From positions 62,001-126,000 of the forward strand of contig NZ_JACSJI010000001.1 of assembly GCF_014349105.1 (NCBI RefSeq): a stretch of DNA of 64,000 nucleotides. Direction: 5' to 3'. The position numbers and the translations under genes are program-made. The notes beneath the pieces were generated by a model that was not told the DNA's origin, ran no database searches, and saw only the letters and a list, made by a program, of their open reading frames with translations. The stretch is from Caulobacter sp. 17J80-11. GTDB taxonomy: Bacteria > Pseudomonadota > Alphaproteobacteria > Caulobacterales > Caulobacteraceae. Of the stretch, positions 7,902 through 18,610 are shown piece after piece. Numbering within the stretch: position 1 is the stretch's first letter; every line of letters starts with the position of its first letter.

Positions 7902-8177
7902 ATGCGTCGAACCGTCCTGACCGCTGCGGCGGCCGCGAGCCTGCTCGGCCTCGCGGCCTGCAACCAGCCGGCGAAGGAGGCGGAGAAGACCGCCGCGGCC
8001 ATGCCTCCGGACGCGGGCGGCGCGCCGTCGCCAGCCGCGCCCAATCCGGACACCTCGGCCGTGCCGCCGGCCGGCGAGGCGGCGCCGTCGACCACGCCGC
8101 CGCCGATCCAGCCGGCGACCCCGCCCGCGGGCGAGGCCACGCCGCCGGGGAAGAACGCGCCGACGCCGCCGCAGTAA
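7902..8177 (+). CDS. Small proline-rich lipoprotein
   Basis: A 91-residue protein with signal peptide and lipobox GLAAC (lipidated Cys at about residue 20), then a low-complexity region dominated by Pro, Ala and Thr. AAGGAGAG upstream is a strong ribosome binding site. It is in an operon with the preceding lipoprotein and looks like a short envelope spacer protein; no function assigned. It stops 9 bases before the convergent glmS stop. Confidence 0.7.
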   Translation: MRRTVLTAAAAASLLGLAACNQPAKEAEKTAAAMPPDAGGAPSPAAPNPDTSAVPPAGEAAPSTTPPPIQPATPPAGEATPPGKNAPTPPQ

Positions 8178-8186
8178 GGCTCGCGC

Positions 8187-10001
<1,815 letters not shown>

Positions 10002-10180
10002 GAGCTGGATCCGCTTTTGGTTACGCTTTAACGCCCGGAGCGGAAGCGCTTTTCCGGCGGCGGGCGTCGTGGTTTATGGAAGCGCGGACCAGGTCCGCGA
10101 CGACGCCTTTAGCATTCGCAAACGGCGGCGCACTTAAATCTCCATTTCGCAAAGTTTCGCGCCGCCTACGAGACCTCCTG

Positions 10181-11533
10181 ATGACGCAACGCGCTTACTT
10201 CGGCACCGACGGCATCCGCGGTCAGGCCAACAAGCATCCCATGACCGCCGAAGTGGCGCTGCGCGTGGGCCTGGCGGCCGGCAAGCTGTTCCGCTCCACC
10301 GACGAGCGCCGCCACCTGGTGGTGATCGGCAAGGACACCCGCCTGTCCGGCTACATGATCGAGCCGGCCCTGGTGGCCGGCTTCACCAGCCTGGGCATGG
10401 ACGTGCGCCTGTTCGGCCCGCTGCCGACCCCGGCGGTGGCGATGATGACCCGCTCCATGCGCGCCGACCTCGGCGTGATGATCTCGGCCTCGCACAACTC
10501 CTACCAGGACAACGGCATCAAGCTGTTCGGCCCGGACGGCTACAAGCTGTCGGACGCCATGGAGCTGAAGATCGAGAAGCACATGGACGAGGGCCTGCAG
10601 GAAGGCCTGGCGGCCCCTTCGTCGCTGGGCCGGGTGAAGCGCATCGACGACGCCCAGGCGCGCTACGTCGAGATCGCCAAGGCGACCTTCCCGAAGAAGA
10701 TGAACCTGAACGGCCTGCGCGTGGTGATCGATTGCGCCAACGGCGCCGCCTACAAGGTCGCCCCGACCGCTCTGTACGAGCTGGGCGCCGAGGTGTTCGA
10801 GATCGGCGTGACGCCGAACGGCTGCAACATCAACGAGGAGTGCGGCTCCACCCACCCCAACGCCATGGCCGAGGCGGTGAAGAAGTACCGCGCCGACATC
10901 GGCATCGCCCTGGACGGCGACGCCGACCGGCTGGTGATCTGCGACGAGAAGGGCCACGTGGTCGACGGGGACCAGATCATGGCCATCATCGCCGGGGCCT
11001 GGGCCAAGGACGGCCTGCTGAAGGGCGGCGGCGTCGTCGCCACCGTCATGTCCAACCTGGGCCTCGAGCGCTTCATGGCCGGCCGCGGCCTGAGCCTGGA
11101 GCGCACCAGGGTCGGCGACCGCTACGTCATGGAGCGCATGCGCGAGGGCGGCTTCAACCTGGGCGGGGAGCAGTCCGGCCACGTCATCCTGCACGACTAC
11201 TCCACCACCGGCGACGGCCTGCTGTCGGCCCTGCAGGTGTTGGCCGTGCTGGTCCAGTCGGACGTGCCCATGAGCGTGCTGGCCCGCCAGTTCGACCCGG
11301 TCCCGCAGAAGCTGGAGAACGTCCGCTTCGCCGGCGGCAAGCCGCTGGAGACCAAGTCGGTCCAGGACGTCATCGCCGACGCCGAGGCCCGCCTCAACGG
11401 CACCGGCCGGGTGGTGGTGCGCGCCTCGGGGACGGAACCGCTGATCCGCATCATGGCCGAGGGCGACGACGAAAAGCTCGTCTCGCAGGTGGTCAAGGAC
11501 ATTGTCGGCGCGGTGAAGAAGGCTGCGGCCTGA
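10181..11533 (+). CDS. glmM: Phosphoglucosamine mutase
   Basis: Interconverts glucosamine-6-phosphate and glucosamine-1-phosphate for UDP-GlcNAc synthesis. 450 residues, normal size. Conserved landmarks are the start FGTDGIRG, the phosphoserine loop [12 protein letters not shown] (active Ser at about residue 104), the metal loop LDGDADRLV and the phosphate-binding loop [12 protein letters not shown]. The frame is open further upstream to 10076, but the conserved start and the purine-rich AGACCTCCTG context support the ATG at 10181. Divergent from glmS. Confidence 0.96.
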   Translation: MTQRAYFGTDGIRGQANKHPMTAEVALRVGLAAGKLFRSTDERRHLVVIGKDTRLSGYMIEPALVAGFTSLGMDVRLFGPLPTPAVAMMTRSMRADLGVMISASHNSYQDNGIKLFGPDGYKLSDAMELKIEKHMDEGLQEGLAAPSSLGRVKRIDDAQARYVEIAKATFPKKMNLNGLRVVIDCANGAAYKVAPTALYELGAEVFEIGVTPNGCNINEECGSTHPNAMAEAVKKYRADIGIALDGDADRLVICDEKGHVVDGDQIMAIIAGAWAKDGLLKGGGVVATVMSNLGLERFMAGRGLSLERTRVGDRYVMERMREGGFNLGGEQSGHVILHDYSTTGDGLLSALQVLAVLVQSDVPMSVLARQFDPVPQKLENVRFAGGKPLETKSVQDVIADAEARLNGTGRVVVRASGTEPLIRIMAEGDDEKLVSQVVKDIVGAVKKAAA

Positions 11534-11625
11534 CCAGTTTTCGTCCGGTCACGGAGCGTCCAGCTGATTTGGAAGCGCCTGCGGGGGCGGTGTAAGTTCT
11601 CTTTCCCAGCCCGGGAGAGACCGCC

Positions 11626-13134
11626 ATTTCCGAGTCCGCGCCGCGTGAAACCGAACTGAAGCTGGAGGTCGCGCCCGGCCAGCTGGCGGCCTTGCGCGGC
11701 CACGCCCTGTTCGCGGGGGCGGAGCCGGCCAAGCGGCTGTCGTCGACCTACTTCGACACCGCCGACAACGCCCTGCACCACGCCGGCGTCAGCCTGCGCG
11801 TGCGCCATGTGAACGGCGGCCGGGTACAGACGATCAAGGCCGAGACCAAGGCGGCGCGCGCGGGCCTGTTCGAGCGCTGCGAGTGGGAGGCCCCGATCGA
11901 GGGCGAGACCCCGGACCTGAGCCTTCCGGGCGGCGACCTGGTGCGCAAGCTGACCGGCGACGGCCAGGCGCCCGAGCTCGAGCCGCGCTTCACCGTGGTG
12001 ATCGAGCGGGCGGCGCGGGTGATGGAGGAGGGCGGCACGCGCCTCGAAGTCACCCTGGACGAAGGCCACGTCGAGGCGCCGGGCCTGCGCACCCCGCTGA
12101 TCGAAGTGGAGCTGGAACTGCAGGAGGGCCGCGAGGAGGACCTGCTGAAGGTCGCGCGGCGCCTGCTGGACGACGTGCCCCTGCGCCTTGCGGTCCGCGC
12201 CAAGTCCGAGGCCGGCTACGAGCTGATCGGCGACGGCCAGGGCTTCGCCAAGGCGGCGCCCCTCGAACTGGACCGCAAAATGAGCGCGGCCGAGGCCTTC
12301 ACCGCCATCGGCGCCAACTGCCTGTTGCACCTGCTGCGCAACGAACGCCTGGTGCGCGAGCAGCGTGCGCCCGAGGCCGTACACCAGGCGCGGGTGGCGC
12401 TACGCCGGCTGCGGGCGGCCATGTCGCTGTTCAAGGCCCAGTTCACCGACCTGGAATCCATCCGCCTGAAGGACGAGATGCGTCGGGTCGCGAGCGCGCT
12501 CGGCGACGCCCGCGACCTGGACGTGTTCGAGAGCGAGCTCCACGCCGACGGGGCCGAGCCGGAAGAGATGGAGGCGCTGAACGCGGCCTTCCTGCGCCGG
12601 CGCGAGGCCGCCTACGACGCCGCGGTCGCCGCCCTGGCGGACGCGTCTTTCGTGCGCCTGACCTTCGACATCCTGGCCTGGCTGCACGCCGGGGCCTGGC
12701 GCGACACGCCCGCGGCCCAGCGGCCGGTGCTCGAGCTGGCGGCCGACGAGCTGAAACGCCGGCGCAAGAAGCTGCGCAAGCGCGGGCCGCAGCTGCACAA
12801 GCTGACGCCCGAGGCGCGCCACCGGGTGCGCATCCAGGCCAAGAAGCTGCGCTACGGGGCCGAGTTCTTCGGCAGCCTCGCGGCGGGCGGCAAGGGGCGC
12901 AAGCGCGCCCGGGACTTCATCGCCGCCCTGAAGCCGGTGCAGGACGCCCTGGGCCAGATGAACGACGTCTCCGCGCAGGGAAAGCTGGTGCGCGGCCTGT
13001 GCGAGGGGGCCGCGCCCGGCGCCGCCTTCGCGGCCGGGGCCATCGCCGCCCGCCGGGCCCGCGAGGGGCGCAACCTGCTGAAGGCCGGTGAAAACGCCGC
13101 CCGTGATTTCGCGGTGCGGAAGCTGTTCCTCTGA
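11626..13134 (+). CDS. CYTH-CHAD domain protein, probable ATT start
   Basis: A CYTH (triphosphate tunnel) domain at about residues 8-200 fused to a CHAD domain at about 220-500. CYTH proteins act on or bind triphosphates and polyphosphate; CHAD domains bind polyphosphate. The defining ExExK strand appears as RETELKLEV at residues 7-15, but it lies upstream of the first standard start in this frame (TTG at 11692). The only start-like codon between the preceding in-frame TAA (11593) and the motif is ATT at 11626, which has GGGAGAG 7 bases upstream. CHAD helices include VHQARVALRRLR and HRVRIQAKKLRYGAEFF with the conserved His/Arg/Lys residues. Confidence 0.85.
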   Translation: MSESAPRETELKLEVAPGQLAALRGHALFAGAEPAKRLSSTYFDTADNALHHAGVSLRVRHVNGGRVQTIKAETKAARAGLFERCEWEAPIEGETPDLSLPGGDLVRKLTGDGQAPELEPRFTVVIERAARVMEEGGTRLEVTLDEGHVEAPGLRTPLIEVELELQEGREEDLLKVARRLLDDVPLRLAVRAKSEAGYELIGDGQGFAKAAPLELDRKMSAAEAFTAIGANCLLHLLRNERLVREQRAPEAVHQARVALRRLRAAMSLFKAQFTDLESIRLKDEMRRVASALGDARDLDVFESELHADGAEPEEMEALNAAFLRRREAAYDAAVAALADASFVRLTFDILAWLHAGAWRDTPAAQRPVLELAADELKRRRKKLRKRGPQLHKLTPEARHRVRIQAKKLRYGAEFFGSLAAGGKGRKRARDFIAALKPVQDALGQMNDVSAQGKLVRGLCEGAAPGAAFAAGAIAARRAREGRNLLKAGENAARDFAVRKLFL

Positions 13135-13141
13135 GCGGCCG

Positions 13142-13471
13142 TCAGCGCACGGTGGATTTCGAGAACAGGTTGATCACCAGCACGCCGGCCATGATCAGGA
13201 CCATGCCGGCCACGGCCGGCAGGTCCAGCGTCTGGCGGAAGCGGACCGCGCCGATGATCGCGATCAGCACGATCCCGGCCCCGCTCCAGATTGCGTAGGC
13301 GACGCCGACCGGGACGGTCTTGAGCGTCAGCGACAGCAGCCAGAAGGCGGCGCTGTAGCCGATGACGACGACCACGGACGGTCCCAGGCGTGTGAAGCCC
13401 TCCGACGCCTTCAGCGCCGAGGTGGCCGCCACCTCGCAGACGATGGCCAGGGCGAGAAAGAGATAGCTCAT
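13142..13471 (-). CDS. SMR family small multidrug efflux protein
   Basis: A 109-residue, four-helix drug/proton antiporter of the EmrE/QacE type. The essential membrane glutamate is in ALAIVCEVAATSALKASEGF (about residue 14), and the family segments GYSAAFWLLSLTLKTVPVGV, AYAIWSGAGIV and GMVLIMAGVLVINLFS follow. I start at the ATG at 13471; an in-frame TTG at 13480 adds three residues. It is 34 bases downstream of the DNA methyltransferase gene on the same strand and may be co-transcribed with it. Substrate unknown, typically cationic compounds. Confidence 0.92.
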   Translation of the reverse strand: MSYLFLALAIVCEVAATSALKASEGFTRLGPSVVVVIGYSAAFWLLSLTLKTVPVGVAYAIWSGAGIVLIAIIGAVRFRQTLDLPAVAGMVLIMAGVLVINLFSKSTVR

Positions 13472-13505
13472 CGAGCTCAAGCGACCGGGGCTCCGGGCGG
13501 GTTCC

Positions 13506-14630
13506 TCAGGCGGCTTCGGCGGCGACGCCCGACAGAAGCGGCTCCAGCACCTGGGCGGCCAGGGCGCGCACGACCGGCACGGCCACGCCGTCGCCGGCCA
13601 CCTTCAGCGCCGCGGTGGTCGCCGCCGGCAGGCGGTAGTCGTCGGGCAGGCCCATCAGCCGCGCCGCTTCGCGCGGGGTCAGCAGGCGCGCGCGCACGCG
13701 GCCGTCCTCGACCACGACGATGAACTGGCGGGACGAGCCGCCGGCCGGAGTGCGCAGGCATCCGGCCAGGCCGTCGAAGCGCACCTCGGCGCGCTGGGCG
13801 CGCACGCCGTGCTCGACCCGGACCCGGCGGTACAGCGCGCCGACCTGACGGCCGCCGGCGGCCAGCGCGGCGTCCACCTTGGCGCGGTGAACCGGGTTCA
13901 TCAGCTCGATCAGGCGCGCGGTCTCCGCTTCGCCCAGCCACGTCACCGCGGCGTCCGGCTCCAGCACGGCGCCGAGGTCGGCGTTGCGCCGGGCCGGCGC
14001 GTCCAGGCCCCACCACACCCAGGCCGCCTTCAGCGTATCGGGCAGGCGCTCGAAGGCCTGCATGACGTTGCGGCCGTGGAAGGCGCCGGGGCGCCCCATG
14101 GGGCAGGGCTCGCGCGTGGCCACCACGAACACGCGCGGGCGGGACTGCGGCAGCCACAGGCCGGCGTCGACCTCCATCGCGCCGAACCGGTAGCCCTCGC
14201 GCGCCAGGGCTTCGCACAAGGCGGTGAAGTCCGCGCCCTGGCGCGAGGTCAGAAGCCCGGTGACGTTCTCGATCACCACGGCGCGGGGCGCGCGGCCTTC
14301 GCGGCCCAGTTCCTCGACCAGCTTCCAGAACCCCCAGAAGGCCGACGAGCGGCCGCCGTCCAGGCCCGCCCGAGCGCCAGCGAGGCTGAGGTCCTGGCAG
14401 GGCGACGACGCCCAGGCGAGGTCGGCGCGGCCGGGCAGGTCGGCGGCGCTCAGCGCCCACACGTCGCCCTGGCGCAGGTCCTCGGCCTCGAAGTTGGCGC
14501 GGTAGGCGGCCGCCTTCTTAGGGTCGAAGTCGTTGGCGAAGGCGCAGGCCCAGGCCGGCCCGAGGCCCAGCCGGGCCATGCCGCCGCCGGCGAAGAATTC
14601 ATAGAAGGCGAGGGGGACGCGCGCGTTCAT
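13506..14630 (-). CDS. Orphan DNA cytosine-5 methyltransferase
   Basis: A 374-residue C5-cytosine methyltransferase with the motifs in canonical order: I (YEFFAGGGMARLGLG, SAM binding), IV (SSPCQDLSLAGAR, catalytic Cys), VI (VVIENVTGLL), VIII (QSRPRVFVVAT), a target-recognition region at about 200-290, IX (LTPREAARLMGLPDDYRL) and X (GDGVAVPVVRALA). All key residues are intact, so it should be active. No restriction endonuclease gene is adjacent, so it is an orphan methyltransferase, either regulatory, protective or left from a restriction system. Recognition sequence cannot be read from the protein. Confidence 0.93.
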   Translation of the reverse strand: MNARVPLAFYEFFAGGGMARLGLGPAWACAFANDFDPKKAAAYRANFEAEDLRQGDVWALSAADLPGRADLAWASSPCQDLSLAGARAGLDGGRSSAFWGFWKLVEELGREGRAPRAVVIENVTGLLTSRQGADFTALCEALAREGYRFGAMEVDAGLWLPQSRPRVFVVATREPCPMGRPGAFHGRNVMQAFERLPDTLKAAWVWWGLDAPARRNADLGAVLEPDAAVTWLGEAETARLIELMNPVHRAKVDAALAAGGRQVGALYRRVRVEHGVRAQRAEVRFDGLAGCLRTPAGGSSRQFIVVVEDGRVRARLLTPREAARLMGLPDDYRLPAATTAALKVAGDGVAVPVVRALAAQVLEPLLSGVAAEAA

Positions 14631-14693
14631 CGCGCCAGCTTACGCGAGTCGGGAGCGACCCGCCGCCAGCTTGACCCGATCCGCGGCTGAGGC

Positions 14694-15176
14694 ATGTTGC
14701 GCCTCATGAAACCTCGGCTGTTGATTTCCTGCCTGCTCGCGGTCGCGGCGCTCGGCGCCTGCTCCCCGGTGAAGCGGGACACGACCGAGAAGGGCGACGT
14801 GCTGCCGCCGACCCGCGGCAAGGGCCAGATCGTGCTGGGCGGTGTCGACATGAACGCGCCGCTCAACGTCATCAGCGTCCAGTCGTTCTGGGGGCTGGAG
14901 ATCCGCCCGGGCGGCATGCGCATGGCCGGGCTGGACCGGCCTGAACTGTTCGCGCCCAATCCCGGCCCGGTCCTGATGGGGGCCAAGGCGGTCTGGGAGA
15001 CCACGGCCGACGTCGGCACGCCGCTGAAGGTGGAGATCGTCGCCAGGCCCTGCACCGACGGCCTGAGCTCGCGGGCCTATCCGCTCACGGCCAAGATCAA
15101 TTTCGCCGGCGACGTCATGAACGGCTGCGCCGGTCCCCGCCAGTTCGTCGTTGAAAGCAGCTGGCGCAGCCGATAG
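14694..15176 (+). CDS. Lipoprotein, COG3650-like (first of tandem pair)
   Basis: A 160-residue predicted lipoprotein: signal peptide with lipobox LGAC, a charged linker, then a domain with SFWGLEIRPGGMRMAG and CTDGLSSRAYPLTAKI. The WGL.I..GM pattern and the C.DG.S.R.YP motif match uncharacterised COG3650-type envelope proteins, and both are shared with the next gene, so the pair are paralogues. A second in-frame ATG at 14706 (MKPRLL) is an equally possible start. Function unknown. Confidence 0.75.
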   Translation: MLRLMKPRLLISCLLAVAALGACSPVKRDTTEKGDVLPPTRGKGQIVLGGVDMNAPLNVISVQSFWGLEIRPGGMRMAGLDRPELFAPNPGPVLMGAKAVWETTADVGTPLKVEIVARPCTDGLSSRAYPLTAKINFAGDVMNGCAGPRQFVVESSWRSR

Positions 15177-15202
15177 CGGCGCGCCTCTCCAGGGAGGGTG
15201 TC

Positions 15203-15703
15203 TTGACCGTTCGCGCGTCCATCGCCGGCATCGGCGCGGTTCTTCTGCTGTGCGCCTGCAGCGATCACGAAAGCCCGTCCACGCCGGTCGAGCCGGCCTC
15301 CGCCCCGCCCGAGACGGCGGCGCCCGTCCCGGCTCCGGCCCCGGTCGCGGCAAGCCTGGCCGGGATCGACCTGGGCCAGCCGCTGCGGGCGATCGGCACC
15401 GAGCCGTTCTGGGGTTTGGACGTCACGGCGGCCGGCATGGCCCTGACCGGTCCCGACCGGCCGAAGACCGAGGCCCCGTCGCCGAAGCTGACGGCCCAGG
15501 CCGCGCAAGCCGTGTTCGCCGGACGCACCGCCGACGGGCGCGACCTGACCCTGACCCTCACGCCCGGGCCGTGCTCGGACGGCATGAGCGACCGCACCTA
15601 TCCGCTGAACGCGGTGGTCACGATGGCCAAGGAGACCCTGAAGGGCTGCGCCGCGTCGACGGCGGCCCTGGCCCGCTCGGGCGAAAGCGGCGAAGTGCGC
15701 TGA
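15203..15703 (+). CDS. Lipoprotein, COG3650-like (second of tandem pair)
   Basis: A 166-residue lipoprotein starting with TTG at 15203 behind a strong AGGGAGGG. Signal peptide with lipobox LCAC, then an Ala/Pro spacer of about 35 residues, then the same domain as the preceding gene: EPFWGLDVTAAGMALTGPDR and CSDGMSDRTYPLNAVV. The conserved cysteines in the C.DGMSD and KGCA segments could form a disulfide in the periplasm. Probably same operon as its paralogue, 26 bases apart. Confidence 0.78.
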   Translation: MTVRASIAGIGAVLLLCACSDHESPSTPVEPASAPPETAAPVPAPAPVAASLAGIDLGQPLRAIGTEPFWGLDVTAAGMALTGPDRPKTEAPSPKLTAQAAQAVFAGRTADGRDLTLTLTPGPCSDGMSDRTYPLNAVVTMAKETLKGCAASTAALARSGESGEVR

Positions 15704-15712
15704 GCCGGGCCG

Positions 15713-16135
15713 CTAGCGCCCGGCCAGCAGGGCCCCCACGCCCGGCACGCTCTCCAGGGTTTCACGCAGCAGGTCGCGGCCGCTGCGCGCGCGCACCCAG
15801 TCCTGGGCGACCGGCATCAGCACCTTGAGGTGACTGCGCTCGACGCCGTCGCGCTTGAGCCGATCCAGCATGCCCATGGCGTCGGCCATGGCCGCCCCGG
15901 ACACCCCGCCGGCGCTCTTCATCAGGCCGCCGAACAGACCGCCGCCCGACTTCATCTGGCCGGCCGGCGAGGTCGCCAGCGCCTCGGCCCCCGGGACGGA
16001 AGCGAACAGCAGGTCCAGCTTGTCGCGCGCGGCGTGCTTGCGCAGCAGCCCCAGCGCGCCCGCCAGGGTCGCGCGCACCTGCGCTTCCGACAGGCCGGTC
16101 CGGGCCGCGCCCTGGGTGATGAGTTCGTCGATCAT
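15713..16135 (-). CDS. Hypothetical DUF-type cytosolic protein
   Basis: A 140-residue protein I cannot name. It begins MIDELITQGAARTGLSEAQV, with helical repeats, a Gly/Met-rich centre (KSGGGLFGGLMKSAGGVSG) and a C-terminal helical segment ending in VPGVGALLAGR. The general layout, small helical domain plus flexible glycine-rich hinge, resembles DUF2267/DUF2780-like proteins but I would not commit. The ATG at 16135 has AAAGGG five bases upstream; the open frame beyond it to 16336 overlaps the control region of the divergent gene and is unlikely to be translated. Confidence 0.65.
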   Translation of the reverse strand: MIDELITQGAARTGLSEAQVRATLAGALGLLRKHAARDKLDLLFASVPGAEALATSPAGQMKSGGGLFGGLMKSAGGVSGAAMADAMGMLDRLKRDGVERSHLKVLMPVAQDWVRARSGRDLLRETLESVPGVGALLAGR

Positions 16136-16220
16136 TTCGACCCTTTCGGCTCCGGACCTTAACGCTTCCTGCACCGCGACAGGTCCACGCTCGGGCGTAG
16201 TAACCGAGGCTCGTGGACCC

Positions 16221-16652
16221 ATGTGGATCACTATCGCCGTCGCCGTGTTCGGAGCTTTGGTGGGCCTGTGCGTCCACAACCGGGCCGGCGCCCTCTTCAT
16301 CTCCTGCACCGCTGTCGTTCTCTCGTACCTGGGCATGGGATCCCTGACCCAGTCGTGGTCGATCTATCTGAACTCCTCTGCGGCCGGCCGCCGGATCGCG
16401 GCCGACCTTGAAGCCATCGTCGGCGGCGGCCTGGGCGCGCTCTATCCGATGTTGGCCGCCGCCGCCGCGGGCGCGTTGATCACGGCCATGGTGATGCGCG
16501 CCCAGGGCGGTTCGCGCGAGTGGGACCCGGACCGGCCGCGCAAGCGCAAGCGCCGCGCCGCGGCCCCGGCGTCCTCCGACAGTCGTATCGACCGTATCCT
16601 CAACGACGGCGGCCTCGTCGACAGCCGGATCGACAGCATCCTGAAGCGCTGA
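16221..16652 (+). CDS. Small integral membrane protein
   Basis: 143 residues with hydrophobic stretches at about 1-20, 22-45 and 72-92, followed by a strongly basic cytoplasmic tail (RPRKRKRRAAAPASS) and two copies of a short motif, DSRIDRILNDGG and DSRIDSILKR, at the C terminus. The duplicated SRID.IL motif might be a docking peptide. The ATG follows GTGGACCC without a clear ribosome binding site. Not recognised. Confidence 0.65.
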   Translation: MWITIAVAVFGALVGLCVHNRAGALFISCTAVVLSYLGMGSLTQSWSIYLNSSAAGRRIAADLEAIVGGGLGALYPMLAAAAAGALITAMVMRAQGGSREWDPDRPRKRKRRAAAPASSDSRIDRILNDGGLVDSRIDSILKR

Positions 16653-16732
16653 ACCGGCTGTCGGCACGGCCCGTGCTGTGAGCGAAGCTGGTCCGCGCGA
16701 GCGGACCCGTTTCGACACAAGGACGCGCGCCG

Positions 16733-17827
16733 ATGACGGCCGAACACCTGAAGCCCCTGACGTCGCTGCGCTTCCTGGCGGCGCTCTGGGTCGTGCTGTT
16801 CCATTATTGGCCGAAGCTGGCCGTCGACTTCACGCCGGGCGTGGTGGCCAAAGGCTACCTGGGGGTGGAGCTGTTCTTCGTGCTGTCCGGCTTCATCCTC
16901 TGCCACGTCTATCTGGAGGCGGCGGGCGAGGGCCGGTTCAAGTACGGCGGCTTCCTGTGGGCGCGGCTGGCGCGGGTCTATCCGCTGCATCTGGCCACCC
17001 TGCTGGGCGTCGGCGCCCTGGCCGGCGCTGCGACCCTGGCCGGCTTCGGCGTGGACGCCAACGTGCTGTCCTGGGAATCGCTGCCGGCCAACCTGCTGAT
17101 GGTTCACGCCTGGGGCTTCGCCCCGCAGGCCGGCTGGAACCACCCCTCCTGGTCGATCTCGGCCGAGTGGTTCGCCTATCTCTCCTTCCCCGCCTTCGCC
17201 TGGGCCGCCTGGCGCCTGCGCGCCCGGCCGCAGCTGGCGATGGCCGCCGCCTGGGCCCTGATCGCTCTGCTCTACGCCGGGTTCGAGCGCCTGGCCGGCT
17301 TCCCGCTGACCCAGGCGACCATCGCCTGGGGGGCGCTTCGGATCGTGCCCTGCTTCGCCTATGGCTGCGCCGTCTACCTGACCTGGCGCGCCGGCGCGAC
17401 CAGCCGCCCGGCGACCGCGACCCTGCTGAGCGCCGCGGCCCTGATCGGCGTGGTGACCTGCGCCGCCCTGCAGCTGGCCGACGCCCTGATCGTGGCCTGG
17501 TTCGGCATGCTGATTCTGGGCCTGGCGGGGCTGAAGGGGGCCGCGGGCCGGGTGCTGTCGGCCAAGCCCTTCGTCTATCTCGGCGAGGTCAGCTACTCGG
17601 TCTACATGGTCTGCGTGCCGTGGAAGCTGCTGGCCGTGAACGGCGCCGCGCGTCTGCTGGGCCTCGGCGACGAGCACCTGCCGCTGCCTGTGTGGCTTGC
17701 GGTCGTGGCGGCGATTCCGCTGATCGCCATGATCTCCTACCACCTGGTCGAGAAGCCGGCGCGGGCGGCCATGCGCGCCTTCGCCGATCGCCGCCGGGGC
17801 GAAGCGGAGGTTCCTGCGCTCGCCTGA
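16733..17827 (+). CDS. Acyltransferase family 3 membrane protein
   Basis: A 364-residue integral membrane O-acyltransferase with about ten helices. It has the family start LTSLRFLAALWVVLFHYWPK, where the His is the presumed catalytic residue, and GVELFFVLSGFILCHVYL, WSISAEWFAYLSFP and GEVSYSVYMVCVPWKLL, all typical of enzymes that acetylate or acylate sugars, LPS or exopolysaccharide. AAGGACG precedes the ATG. It stands between unrelated genes, so the substrate cannot be inferred. Confidence 0.9.
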   Translation: MTAEHLKPLTSLRFLAALWVVLFHYWPKLAVDFTPGVVAKGYLGVELFFVLSGFILCHVYLEAAGEGRFKYGGFLWARLARVYPLHLATLLGVGALAGAATLAGFGVDANVLSWESLPANLLMVHAWGFAPQAGWNHPSWSISAEWFAYLSFPAFAWAAWRLRARPQLAMAAAWALIALLYAGFERLAGFPLTQATIAWGALRIVPCFAYGCAVYLTWRAGATSRPATATLLSAAALIGVVTCAALQLADALIVAWFGMLILGLAGLKGAAGRVLSAKPFVYLGEVSYSVYMVCVPWKLLAVNGAARLLGLGDEHLPLPVWLAVVAAIPLIAMISYHLVEKPARAAMRAFADRRRGEAEVPALA

Positions 17828-17904
17828 AGCGCGACAACGGGTCTTCAACCTTTGCCGGTTATCGGTTATCCGACTCCGATCCGAGGCGGGGAGACGCCGG
17901 AAGA

Positions 17905-18534
17905 ATGCTGAAGAAGATCGCGGGAGCCGTTGCTGCGGGCGCCGTCGTGCTGGGCACGGCCGGCGTGGGGACGGCGCACGCCGATCCTTACTGGCAGTGC
18001 GTGACCTTCGCGCGGACGTTCTCCGGCATCCAGATCTTCGGCGACGCCTGGACCTGGTGGACGCAGGCGACCTCCGCCCACTACGCCACCGGAATCACCC
18101 CGCAGGCGGGCGCCGTGCTGGTCTTCCAGCCCTACGGCAAGATGACCCGCGGGCATGTGGCCGTGGTCAGCCAGGTGCTGACCGACCGGATCGTCCAGGT
18201 CACCCACGCCAACTGGGGCGGCAGCCGCGGCAAGGTCGAAGAGAACGTCACCATGGTGGACGTCTCCGAGAAGGGCGACTGGTCGAAGGTGAAGGTCTGG
18301 TACGACCCGACCGGCGATCTCGGCTCGACCGTCTATCCGACCTACGGCTTCATCTATCAGTCGGCCAAGGACGCGGCCGCCCAGGTGATGGCCCAGGTTT
18401 CCGGTCCGGCGGGCAAGGACGCCGCCAAGCCGGTCGCCGCGAAGGACGCCGCGGTGAAGGCGGCCCCGGGCAAGCCGGCCGCCGCCGCCAAGGACGACGC
18501 GGTCAAGGCCGCCCTCGCCAAGTCGGGTACCTGA
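17905..18534 (+). CDS. Secreted CHAP-domain protein (first of tandem pair)
   Basis: A 209-residue exported protein: signal peptide to about residue 26 (cleavage after AHA), then a CHAP (NlpC/P60-like) amidase domain with the catalytic Cys in YWQCVTFAR and the His in RGHVAVVSQV, then TDRIVQVTHANWGGSRGKVE. The tail of about 50 residues is almost only Ala, Lys, Pro, Asp (for example AAKPVAAKDAAVKAAPG) and basic, which could bind the cell wall or acidic polymer. Probable peptidoglycan amidase or endopeptidase. The next gene is a lipid-anchored paralogue. Confidence 0.85.
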   Translation: MLKKIAGAVAAGAVVLGTAGVGTAHADPYWQCVTFARTFSGIQIFGDAWTWWTQATSAHYATGITPQAGAVLVFQPYGKMTRGHVAVVSQVLTDRIVQVTHANWGGSRGKVEENVTMVDVSEKGDWSKVKVWYDPTGDLGSTVYPTYGFIYQSAKDAAAQVMAQVSGPAGKDAAKPVAAKDAAVKAAPGKPAAAAKDDAVKAALAKSGT

Positions 18535-18601
18535 TCCGCCGATAGGCGGATCCCGCCTCTCGCCACCAATCCGACGCTCGGACGTTCCCTGCGGGTCCGA
18601 G
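18533..18601 (+). other. Two hairpins between the tandem CHAP genes
   Basis: The first CHAP stop is embedded in a perfect hairpin, GATCCGCC-GATA-GGCGGATC (18533-18552). A second one, CTCGGAC paired with GTCCGAG around an 11-base loop (18577-18601), ends ten bases before the second CHAP start codon and covers the purine-rich leader, so it may mask the weak ribosome binding site. No T tract follows either. Confidence 0.45.
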
Positions 18602-18610
18602 AGTACGCGT

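Noticed and set aside
10002-10180. Possible glmS ribozyme or riboswitch in the glmS/glmM control region
   Set aside because: No ribozyme core or conserved secondary structure was seen; such ribozymes are mostly Gram-positive.
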